Origin: Desulfuromonadales bacterium
GTDB taxonomy: Bacteria > Desulfobacterota > Desulfuromonadia > Desulfuromonadales > BM103
Direction of reading: 5' to 3'
Length of the DNA: 15,837 bases
NCBI GenBank assembly: GCA_030640215.1
Contig: DAOWJU010000050.1
Coordinates: forward strand, 1 to 15,837
Both the position numbers and the translations under genes were made by a program. This document shows, one piece after another, positions 1 to 7,223 of this stretch; position 1 is the first letter of the stretch; each line of letters starts with the position of its first letter. A model generated the notes under the pieces. That model searched no databases. It was not told where the DNA came from and saw only the letters and a list, made by a program, of their open reading frames with translations.

Positions 1-825
1 ACTATATTGCTCGACCTGGAAGTTGTGTCCAGGCATGAAGGTGTTGAGAAAACGGACAATCTTGACATGCTCGACGGGGCTGTCAACAATGACCCTTGAG
101 ACATCCTCTGTAAGAATGTCACGCAGGACTTTGCTGGTGACATCAAGGTCGGAATGGATCAGGCAGGGAGCCCCTTTGCCCTCGCTGTGCGCGCTGATCT
201 GTTCCCAGAGATTAACCAGGTAATCCATGTCAGCCTTGAGCTCTTCGCCGTCGCGGCTCTCAGCGACAGTCCGGACAATGAACCCGGTCCCGGCCGGACG
301 CATGACGTCTATCAGGTGGCGCAGACGCTCGCGCTCTTCTTCATTCTCAATCCGACGGGAGATGCCGACGTGGTCAACGGTCGGCATGTACACCAGGTTA
401 CGGCCCGGCAGAGAGATGTGCGAGGTGATGCGTGCTCCCTTGGTGCCGATTGGCTCTTTCGCGACCTGGACCATGATTTCCTGGCCTTCTTGCAACAGCT
501 CCTCAATCGGCGGTAGCGGCGGGCGCTCTTCGCTGTTCTCTTCACTCGGCTGCTCGTGACGGTGACCGACTTCAACATAGTGCTCGACGGCTTCCATTTC
601 ATCGAGTACATCAGCGACATAGAGAAAAGCCGCTTTTTCCAGGCCAATGTCAACGAAGGCCGCCTGCATGCCAGGCAAGACCCGGATGACGCGGCCTCGA
701 TAAATGTTGCCAACAATGCCGAGTTCACGGTTACGTTCGATATAGAGCTCGGCGATATGGCCGCTCTCCACGAGCGCAATTCGCGTCTCATGGGACGTGG
801 TGTTGATGACCAGTTCTTTGGCCAT
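1..825 (-). CDS. rng: Ribonuclease G (Rne/Rng family), 5' part only
   Basis: This is an Rne/Rng-family endoribonuclease, a cytoplasmic enzyme that matures rRNA and takes part in mRNA decay. The first 275 codons are present; the gene runs off the left edge. Its N-terminus (MAKELVINTTSHETR) matches the RNase G start. It then shows an S1-like RNA-binding segment (GNIYRGRV at residues 39-46, PGMQAAFVDIG at 51-61) and the conserved KEPIGTKGARIT block near residues 123-133. The acidic insert at about residues 90-108 (EENSEE, then a proline run) is a variable loop of the S1 domain. The catalytic aspartates and the zinc-link cysteines of the family lie beyond the window and cannot be checked. The ATG at 823-825 has a GGAG ribosome-binding site about 8 bases upstream. 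It follows the radical SAM gene on the same strand with an 85-base gap, so co-transcription is likely. RNase E is the alternative; the N-terminus favours RNase G. Confidence 0.93.
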   Translation of the reverse strand, partial: MAKELVINTTSHETRIALVESGHIAELYIERNRELGIVGNIYRGRVIRVLPGMQAAFVDIGLEKAAFLYVADVLDEMEAVEHYVEVGHRHEQPSEENSEERPPLPPIEELLQEGQEIMVQVAKEPIGTKGARITSHISLPGRNLVYMPTVDHVGISRRIENEEERERLRHLIDVMRPAGTGFIVRTVAESRDGEELKADMDYLVNLWEQISAHSEGKGAPCLIHSDLDVTSKVLRDILTEDVSRVIVDSPVEHVKIVRFLNTFMPGHNFQVEQYS

Positions 826-848
826 AGTTATGTCTCCTTCAAAAGTTA

Positions 849-877
849 TATATAGTTTAAAGCGTTAAATGCGTCAT
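849..877 (-). promoter_or_regulatory. Possible internal sigma-70-like promoter for rng
   Basis: On the minus strand ATGACG (872-877) and TATATA (849-854) are separated by 17 bases. Each box matches four of six consensus bases. It would give rng a short leader that contains the GGAG site. The region is AT-rich, so a chance match is quite possible. Confidence 0.25.
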
Positions 878-881
878 TGGT

Positions 882-907
882 CAGAGAGGCAGTGAAGTGC
901 TCCTCTG
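882..907 (-). other. Intercistronic hairpin between the radical SAM gene and rng
   Basis: Read on the minus strand, CAGAG and CTCTG arms frame a small stem-loop just after the radical SAM stop codon. It has no following T tract, so it is not a convincing intrinsic terminator. It may be an mRNA-processing or stabilising hairpin between two co-transcribed genes. Confidence 0.3.
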
Positions 908-910
908 TTA

Positions 911-3445
911 TTAATCTACATGCATCGCCGTATTTTTCAACTCAACAGCAGTTTTATGAATTCCCAGAGTTCGAACCAGCTCAGCATCTTTTTCCAGCAG
1001 GTAGGCCGCCAGAAAGAGGGGACTGCCGGAATGCATTTTCATCCAGAGAAAGCTGTCGTCCCGTTGCAGATCAAGCACCCAGGGGCGCAGGTCGAGTTGA
1101 CTGGCACGATCCTTTTTGATCCTGGTGGTCATGACGGCATCTTGCTCAAGAAAGTGTCTCAGGCGGTCTTCAAGTCCGTCAACCGTATCTTCAGGTATGG
1201 GGATCTTGAAGGTCGCTGCAAGAATACTGTTCGCCGGTGCTGCGCCCTTGCGCGGCCAGGATCCGGCCTTCAGAACTTGAACCCCTTCCGGTAGCTCCTG
1301 GTTGAGCCGCTTCATGGCTTCCTGCGGTTGGCAAGGTGTTGTCAACTCCAGGTCGATGAGTTCTGCTTCACTGGAAACACCTAGCGGCAGCGCGTCACCG
1401 AAGCTGATGCGGGGAGCCGGATGGAAGCCTGCCGAGTACTTGATCGGCAAGTCGGCCCGACGAACCGCCCGGTGGATCAGAGTCATGTACTCCAGATGAC
1501 TGAGGCTGGCTGTCCGACCGGTTTTGGTGATCGTCAGCCGAATTTTCGGTAGCAGCGCTGGCTCCTGTGGTTTTGACTCAGGGGCCTCTGTCTCAGCTTC
1601 AACGGTTGGTGGTTGCAAACGACTGCTGTCGGACAGGCGCGGTCGGACTGTCTCGAAATCGCACAGACCGCAGTAACTGCATTGGCCGTTCCGGCAATCT
1701 GGAGTGGCCTTGCCAAGCAGGCTGGCCTGACGCTCGCGCAGCAGGAAGTCTTTGGTGACTCCGGCGTCGATATGGTCCCAGGGGAAAGTTTCTCCCGGCA
1801 ACCTCTGGCGCAGGTACCAGGTCGGGTCAAGGCCAACGGCGGCAAAAGCCTCCTGCCATAAGTCCCAGCGAAAATGATCACGCCAGCCATCGAAGCGACA
1901 GCCTCGTTTGACAGCCTCTTCGAGGACGTCTCCAAGACGACGATCACCGCGGGCAAAGACACCTTCCAGAAAGGATAATTCTGCCTCGTGCCATTTGAGC
2001 CGCAGCTTTTTTTTCTTAAGAGCTCCTCGCAGAGTGTTCTGGCGCGCCAGAGTCTCATCGATGCTGATCTGGGCATCCCATTGGAAAGGCGTGTGGGCTT
2101 TGGGAACAAAGGTCGAGACCGACACGTTGACATCGGCTCCCCCCTCTGTGCGGCGTCCAGCAGCTTTGACTCTAGCAGAGAGGTCGACCAATGCAGCCAG
2201 GTCTTCTTCGGTTTCAGTCGGCAGGCCGATCATGAAATAAAGTTTGATGACGCGCCAGCCAAGTTCAAAAGCGGTGCGCGCACTTTCAATCAGATCCTCT
2301 TCGAGAATCCCCTTGTTGATCACCTGCCGCAAGCGTTCGCTGCCTGCTTCAGGAGCGAGAGTAAAACCTGTTTTGCGCACTTTTTTGATTTCGTTCATCA
2401 AGGCAGGTGTCAGAGAACCGACGCGCAGGCTTGGCAGAGAGACAGCCACGTGCTGATCGGCGTAGCAGCCCATGAGGTTCTGCATCAGGACCTCAATGGC
2501 ACTGTAGTCACCGGTCGAGAGGGAGAGCAGAGAAATTTCATCGTGGCCGGAATGACGCAGCAGCTGATCAATCAGCTTGCGGATTGTGTCTGGTTGGCGT
2601 TCACGCACTGGCCGATAGATGTAGCCAGCCTGACAGAAGCGGCAACCACGGGTGCAGCCACGGGCTACCTCAATGGCAACGCGATCATGAACGGTTTGCA
2701 AAAAAGGCACGATCGGTTGTTCCGGGTAAGGCGCCGAGTCGAGGTCAGCCAGAACCCTACGGCGTACTTTCGGTTGTTGCGGGTCTTTCGGTGCTATCTC
2801 GGTAATTCGGCCGTCCGTTCGATATGTGACGGTGAAATGAGACGGAACGTAAATGCCTTCGATCGCTGCCAGGCGTTTCAGCAAGGTTGCACGGTTTTCT
2901 CCCGCGGCTTTGCTGGTGCGAACCGCGGCACAGAGCTCAATGATGACTTCTTCGCCGTCACCGATGATGGCACAATCAAAAAAGTCGGCGAGCGGCTCCG
3001 GATTAAAAGCACAGGGACCGCCCACGACAATCAGTGGCGCTTCTTCTCCACGCTCGCTGGATCGCATCGCCAGGCCAGAGAGGTCGAGCATCATCAGGAC
3101 ATTTGAGTAGCAGAGCTCGTATTGCAGAGAGAAACCGATGATGTCGAATTCGGCCAGGTTCCGGCCGCTTTCCAGAGACGTAAGTAGCTTGCCGTCGCCA
3201 CGCAGTTGAGCCTCGCGGTCCGGCCAGGGCGTGTAGCTTCGCTCGGCGGCAATCCACGGTGTGTCGTTGAGGACCCGGTAGAGGATAGCCGAGCCGATAT
3301 GGCTCATGCCGATTTCATAGACATCGGGGAAGGCCAGGGCGAAAGTTACCTCGACCTCGGTCCAGTCTTTACAGATACTGCCGCGTTCGCCACCCAGGTA
3401 GCGTGCCGGGCGTTTTAAATCATAAATTGATGAGCTTTGTGCCAT
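911..3445 (-). CDS. B12-binding/radical SAM protein fused to a DUF2344 domain (TIGR03960 + TIGR03936 type)
   Basis: An 844-residue protein of the TIGR03960-type radical SAM family with a C-terminal DUF2344 (TIGR03936) domain. The N-terminal part has the family opening RPARYLGGE (residues 12-20) and a cobalamin-binding-like region (about 30-180, with DIIGFSLQYE and VVGGP). The radical SAM cluster motif is C264-x3-C268-x2-C271. A second cysteine group (C584, C589, C592, C595) closes the radical SAM half and could hold another Fe-S cluster. DUF2344 begins near residue 635. The substrate is not established; its frequent place next to RNase G suggests an RNA or translation role, which is inference. 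The ATG at 3443-3445 is chosen because the family starts about 15-20 residues before RYLGGE. It has no good Shine-Dalgarno sequence, and an upstream TTG at 3509-3511 would add 22 residues. Confidence 0.93.
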   Translation of the reverse strand: MAQSSSIYDLKRPARYLGGERGSICKDWTEVEVTFALAFPDVYEIGMSHIGSAILYRVLNDTPWIAAERSYTPWPDREAQLRGDGKLLTSLESGRNLAEFDIIGFSLQYELCYSNVLMMLDLSGLAMRSSERGEEAPLIVVGGPCAFNPEPLADFFDCAIIGDGEEVIIELCAAVRTSKAAGENRATLLKRLAAIEGIYVPSHFTVTYRTDGRITEIAPKDPQQPKVRRRVLADLDSAPYPEQPIVPFLQTVHDRVAIEVARGCTRGCRFCQAGYIYRPVRERQPDTIRKLIDQLLRHSGHDEISLLSLSTGDYSAIEVLMQNLMGCYADQHVAVSLPSLRVGSLTPALMNEIKKVRKTGFTLAPEAGSERLRQVINKGILEEDLIESARTAFELGWRVIKLYFMIGLPTETEEDLAALVDLSARVKAAGRRTEGGADVNVSVSTFVPKAHTPFQWDAQISIDETLARQNTLRGALKKKKLRLKWHEAELSFLEGVFARGDRRLGDVLEEAVKRGCRFDGWRDHFRWDLWQEAFAAVGLDPTWYLRQRLPGETFPWDHIDAGVTKDFLLRERQASLLGKATPDCRNGQCSYCGLCDFETVRPRLSDSSRLQPPTVEAETEAPESKPQEPALLPKIRLTITKTGRTASLSHLEYMTLIHRAVRRADLPIKYSAGFHPAPRISFGDALPLGVSSEAELIDLELTTPCQPQEAMKRLNQELPEGVQVLKAGSWPRKGAAPANSILAATFKIPIPEDTVDGLEDRLRHFLEQDAVMTTRIKKDRASQLDLRPWVLDLQRDDSFLWMKMHSGSPLFLAAYLLEKDAELVRTLGIHKTAVELKNTAMHVD

Positions 3446-3610
3446 GGGGAATATGTCTCGAGGCCAGAATCTGGCCGGTAAGTCTAAGATTGTGGTTGTG
3501 TAGACAGTCAATTAATTAAAATAGCATGATCACCTTTTGATGGACAGGTGGAAGTGGATTGACAAGGAACTTTTACGTCTTAGATGCAAGTTGTAGGGGG
3601 ATTGGAAGTC
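3446..3610. other. Non-coding spacer upstream of the radical SAM gene
   Basis: This stretch separates the radical SAM start from the terminator of the barrel gene. I find no gene and no convincing sigma-70 or sigma-54 promoter in it, although a promoter for the radical SAM-rng unit should lie here. Confidence 0.4.
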
Positions 3611-3645
3611 TAAAGAAAAGAGCCCGGCTGGAGAACCAGCCGGGC
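3611..3645 (-). terminator. Intrinsic terminator of the cytochrome/barrel operon
   Basis: On the minus strand a perfect 10-bp stem, GCCCGGCTGG with CCAGCCGGGC (3622-3631 and 3636-3645), closes a 4-base loop and is followed by the T-rich run TCTTTTCTTT. It lies about 35 bases after the TAG that ends the extended barrel frame, not after the internal TGA some 500 bases upstream. This supports 3680 as the true gene end. Confidence 0.92.
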
Positions 3646-3679
3646 ATGTCAGTGAAGTAAATGTTTTCAGCTCTGTGGC

Positions 3680-6028
3680 CTAGAAGCGGTAACCAACACC
3701 AACATAGCTGTAGTAGGCCTTGCCGTCTTCGTCACCGTAGACGTACTCTTCATCAGAGTTGAACTTGTCGTAGGTGAAAGATGCCGTAGTATACAGCGCC
3801 TCGGTGAGCAGATATGTGCCACCAACAGTGAGTTGATACTGCTCATAAGACAGATCAGAGTATCCGTCTATCAAATTGTTTTGCTCGGCAGTATCGTAAG
3901 TTGTGCCAGTATTTAGAGGTGTGCTGGTGCCTCGAATTACAACGTTACCAAGAGACATCCTATCGGCAAAGTCCCAATCCCAAGAGCTTTCAGCATGGTT
4001 ATAAACTATGCTGGCATTCAATTCGAGTTTTTCGGTGGCCTGGTAGTCAGCAGCCAGGGCCAGTGTATGTACATCAGAATCGTGCTCGGTAACATCACAA
4101 ATCGAACCAACTAATTGTTCTCCTGCTACTAGGTACTCAGACTGAGTCCCTGAGACAACGTTAGCTCAGCCATGGTACCATCCGACACACATCTGGTTTT
4201 CCGTTTCCTGTTTGTTGAAATTGTACGACATGGTCAGGTTTAGCTTATTGTTTGGTGCATACCAGAAACTGACACCAGGTGCGTAGGTCGTTTGCTCATA
4301 TTTGACGTCGTCATTTTCTTCGTAACGTACTCTGGCAAACAGTGTTGCGGCCATATTGGCACTCGGCGCCCAAGTGGTTTTGAACTTGATCTCGTTGACC
4401 ATGTCCGGCTGGTTGGTTGCGTCAAGGGTCCTTTCGGGATATACGGTGTCCCAGTAGAAATTCTTGCCACTGAGAATGGCGAAGTAAAGTCCCGAATCTG
4501 GATTGACAACATCGAGAGTCCCGGTCTCTTGGTAAATGCCCGTGACATCGTCGCCACCAAAAGGATCGTCGATATCCTGGTACTCGTAGCTGAGGCTACC
4601 TGAGAGGGTTTTGTTTATGCGGGACCTGATTGCCGCCTTGAGAGTATGGGTTTCGGTGACTCCCAACTCCTCTTCGACACGATCAACCTCCTCGTATTCA
4701 TAACCGAGACGCAAGGTTGTCGCTTTGGCCAGGCGGTAGACTGCATCAATACCGAGTTCAGTGACCTCGCGTTCTTCTGCTGAATGCCAGTCGTCCTCGA
4801 TGCCCAGATCAGCAATAGACCCACCAGGGAAAGCTGCGATATAGGCAGCTCTGTCTGCAAAGGTCAAAACGACATCATTCGTTTCGATCTCATACGTGGA
4901 GCCTCGTAAAGATAACCGCAGGTTATCGCCGATTCTGGTCGACAGCTTTGTACCGAAAGATTCGTATTCGGTCTCCAGCGTGGTTTTTCCCAAGAGCTCA
5001 TATCCAGCGTCGGTCAAATTACTTTTCGAGCTTTCGATGTCCGATTTGACGTAGCTACCGACAATACTGGTATTCCTGGCAAGGTCGGCCCGCACCTTCA
5101 GGGAATGAGTTTCTTTTTCCGAGTCTGGCGTTCTGGAGTATTCAAGCTCGGACCCTTTGTAAAGCAATTGATCGAATTTGTCGTTTAGTGAGTAATAACG
5201 GCTTGGATTATCTGCATCTTCATCAAAGGTGCGGTCCAAATACTCATACTCGACCGTTACCAATCCGAATTTACCAGTGATGCCAAAGGTGAGGTCTTCG
5301 GTGCGCTCATCAATGTCTTTCCCTTCAGCGCTTACGTGGCAGCCTGCACATTTGGACAGACCAATCGCCTGTTCCATCCCTTCACGCTCTTCAATACGAA
5401 TGCCGGCGTGGAAAACAACATTGGGAAGAAACGGTAGAGCCAGGTCCATTTCGTTTTTTAACTCACTACGTTTAATAATGTAGTCATTATTGAGCTCCAG
5501 GGTGTAGGCTATTGCTGGGTCGTATGTCCCGTTAATGGGGTCTTGACCGCCTACAGTTGTGATACCTAAGTCATAAAGGTCGGCATAGATTTTATCCGTA
5601 GTGACATTAGGTTGTCCTCCGCCAGTGTCTCCAGCCAGAGTAGCGCCCATTTGATCCAGAGTCTCATGGTCCTTCCAATGCTCGAAAACCTGGTAGTTTA
5701 GGTCAAGACGGAGGAACCGGTTGAAATCGGATTTAAATCCGTAGTTCTGATCGCGACGACCCTTAATGTCCACCTCCGCCTCGATCCAGATCCCATTGTT
5801 CAGGTATTCCAGATCCAGGCTGGGAGCGAGACCCAGGCCGTCGTCAGAACGATACGGTGCATATTCATTCACGCGTGCAGGATTGTCCTTGATATCCACA
5901 GCCGTGGCTCCAACCTCTATGTTACCGCTGAGATGAGCGGAATCTTCTTCCGCTATCGCCAGTGTCGAGGTTGCCGCCAGGGTCAGGATAGACAATAGTG
6001 CAAGCAACCATATATAGCTTTGCTTCAT
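3680..6028 (-). CDS. MtrB/PioB-family outer-membrane beta-barrel with an in-frame TGA (candidate selenoprotein)
   Basis: If the internal TGA is read through, this is a 782-residue outer-membrane barrel of the MtrB/PioB (decaheme-associated) type, which sheathes a multiheme cytochrome across the outer membrane. Visible features are a signal peptide (residues 1-26, ending AIA before EED), long alternating beta-strand sequence with acidic turns, and a C-terminal YRF. A CXXCH heme motif, CAGCH, sits at residues 227-231. Codon 621 (4166-4168) is TGA. Upstream there are 620 open codons ending near C614 and WYHG. Downstream 161 codons in the same frame stay open with barrel-like sequence such as AYYSYVGVGYRF. 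The ATG at 6026-6028 has an AAGGAGG site 9 bases upstream and lies 20 bases after the cytochrome stop. If TGA is a true stop, the product lacks its last strands and its C-terminal assembly signal, and the gene would be a pseudogene. Confidence 0.85.
4131..4151 (-). promoter_or_regulatory. Candidate bacterial SECIS stem-loop
   Basis: In the mRNA, 14 bases after the TGA, AGGGACTCA pairs with TGAGTACCT: eight pairs with one G-A mismatch, closing a GTC loop. The loop begins 24 bases after the TGA and its first base is G. Bacterial SECIS elements are known to have a short stem-loop inside the coding region just after UGA with a conserved G among the first loop bases. The fit is by eye, with no folding calculation. 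Confidence 0.5.
4166..4168 (-). other. In-frame TGA codon 621: selenocysteine candidate or nonsense codon
   Basis: TCA on the plus strand reads TGA on the minus strand, in frame with both flanking open stretches of the barrel gene. Immediately upstream residues are CVGWYHG (C614 to G620); downstream residues are ANVVSG. A cysteine seven residues before the TGA could partner a selenocysteine. No frame change is needed to join the two halves. Confidence 0.7.
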
Positions 6029-6048
6029 TTTGTATTGCCTCCTTAAGG

Positions 6049-7002
6049 TTAACGGGTCAACCCGTGGCCGGAAAGTGGTTGAGATGGATAATCACTGCCG
6101 TGTACCACTTTGTGACAAGTTGTGCATTTTGTGCCAAAGGACATCTGGAAGCCTTCTGCACCATGTGGGTTAGCTGCGTCGACAACGTCTTGGTTTGCCC
6201 CAGTTGACGCTGCCTCGCGCAAAATGTGAAAATGGCCTTCGTGGCACTGCAGGCAGAGGAACGGTTCGTTTTGGACCAGCAGGTTGTTTGCTACAGAACC
6301 GTGAGGATCGTGACAGATGGTGCAGTCATCCTCAACCGGTGCGTGTCCAAAGACGAATGGACCCTGGTAACGGCTGTGACAGTCAAGACAGAGGTCGTTG
6401 GTGCGTTCGTGAGTGTTCAACTCACCGTGCGGATTGTGACAGTCGCCGCAGCTCATCTTGCCTTCTTTGATCGGATGATGCGAAGGGAAGTTGGTCTTGG
6501 CCTGCTGCTCCTGATGACAGGAATAACAGAGGTCAGGATCCTGCTGCTTCAGTGCTGTCTTGCCTCCGGCATGGATGGAGTGACATTCGCTGCAAGAGAC
6601 GTCGCTCAGGGCATGTTCGCCATGTGTCCAGTCCATCAGCTTGCCGTCGGTGTGGCAGGTGGCACAGACTGCTTCGGATTCCGATGGTGTGAGTTCGCTG
6701 AACTTGAGAATTTGACTGCCATCATCGGAGTCGACATGCAGGCTGCCGCCACCATGGCAAGCTTCGCACCCTTCGGTGCCGCCCATATATTCGAATCCGG
6801 CCAGACGCGAGTGAACACCCGCGGTCATACCTTCGTGACACTCCAGACAGGTCTCTTGACCGACTGCAGTTGCGCCCTCAATGACCGGTAGTGTCAACTT
6901 CTTCTCCCTGATTGCACCGGTGGCACAGGCCCCCAGTATCAGCAACAGGGGAAGGAGTTTAACCAGCCAGGGCGTCCTGGATAGTGATACCTTCCTAAAC
7001 AT
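6049..7002 (-). CDS. DmsE/MtrA-type decaheme c-type cytochrome, lipoprotein
   Basis: A 317-residue multiheme cytochrome with exactly ten CXXCH motifs: CLECH, CEACH, CATCH, CSECH, CYSCH, CGDCH, CLDCH, CTICH, CLQCH and CTTCH. Length, heme number and spacing fit the DmsE/MtrA decaheme family, which forms a heme wire inside an MtrB-type barrel and carries electrons between periplasm and cell surface. The N-terminus is a lipoprotein signal: basic residues, a leucine-rich core, then the lipobox LGAC with C26 as lipidation site. Shewanella MtrA is not lipid-anchored, so this is a notable difference. The ATG at 7000-7002 has an AGGAGA site 6 bases upstream. The barrel gene follows after 20 bases, so the two are co-transcribed. 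The heme order implies export by Sec and maturation by a cytochrome c biogenesis system encoded elsewhere. A more exact name (MtrA, DmsE or PioA) would need a tree. Confidence 0.93.
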   Translation of the reverse strand: MFRKVSLSRTPWLVKLLPLLLILGACATGAIREKKLTLPVIEGATAVGQETCLECHEGMTAGVHSRLAGFEYMGGTEGCEACHGGGSLHVDSDDGSQILKFSELTPSESEAVCATCHTDGKLMDWTHGEHALSDVSCSECHSIHAGGKTALKQQDPDLCYSCHQEQQAKTNFPSHHPIKEGKMSCGDCHNPHGELNTHERTNDLCLDCHSRYQGPFVFGHAPVEDDCTICHDPHGSVANNLLVQNEPFLCLQCHEGHFHILREAASTGANQDVVDAANPHGAEGFQMSFGTKCTTCHKVVHGSDYPSQPLSGHGLTR

Positions 7003-7114
7003 AATTTCTCCTTTCCACGTTGAGTACCCAAAAAATAGAAATAACACTTAGCTGGCTGTGCTCAGGGTCCTTGCCTCCTCTCTCTCTGGCCCGTCGACTA
7101 GCCTGTGAAACCAT
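6995..7114 (-). CDS. Possible 39-codon leader ORF overlapping the cytochrome start
   Basis: An ATG at 7112-7114 opens a 39-codon frame whose TAG (6995-6997) lies just past the cytochrome ATG, so the two overlap by 8 bases. Such an arrangement could couple translation. The product is arginine-rich at first (SRRARERGG) and then hydrophobic (SVISIFWVL). There is no good Shine-Dalgarno sequence and I recognise no family. It may be a chance frame in an untranslated leader. Confidence 0.15.
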   Translation of the reverse strand: MVSQASRRARERGGKDPEHSQLSVISIFWVLNVERRNYV

Positions 7115-7139
7115 TAATTAGAAACTTAGAATCCGTTGT

Positions 7140-7168
7140 ATCTTAAGGGCCTTTGGTGCTAGGGTAAA
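7140..7168 (-). promoter_or_regulatory. Weak sigma-70-like promoter for the cytochrome operon
   Basis: On the minus strand TTTACC (7163-7168) and TAAGAT (7140-7145) are separated by 17 bases; each matches four of six consensus positions. It would give a leader of about 130 bases before the cytochrome ATG. The 221-base divergent spacer also holds AAGGGCCTT, a small palindrome at 7145-7153, which could be part of a regulator site. No recognised riboswitch was found. Confidence 0.25.
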
Positions 7169-7223
7169 ACGAATCATTTTAATGGCTGGCATAAGAAGTG
7201 TTAATAATTTCCAATTATAATAT

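Noticed and set aside
1988..3106. Plus-strand open frame of 372 codons
   Set aside because: It is antisense to the radical SAM gene with its intact CxxxCxxC motif, and shows no recognisable domain.
4160..4170. Frameshift as the cause of the split barrel gene
   Set aside because: The upstream and downstream open stretches are in the same frame, separated only by one TGA. No insertion or deletion is needed.
6226..6891. Long plus-strand open frame of 221 codons
   Set aside because: It lies entirely opposite the decaheme gene, whose ten CXXCH motifs prove the minus-strand frame; it is a shadow.
7003..7114. GEMM-type cyclic dinucleotide riboswitch in the cytochrome leader
   Set aside because: Such riboswitches precede cytochrome genes in Geobacter, so I looked for the conserved GEMM core segments on the minus strand and did not find them.
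7216..7221. TATAAT as -10 box of the LysR gene
   Set aside because: It matches the consensus exactly but has no -35 box at 16-18 bases, is not an extended -10, and lies only 2 bases before the first ATG in an AT-rich run. Not strong enough to list.
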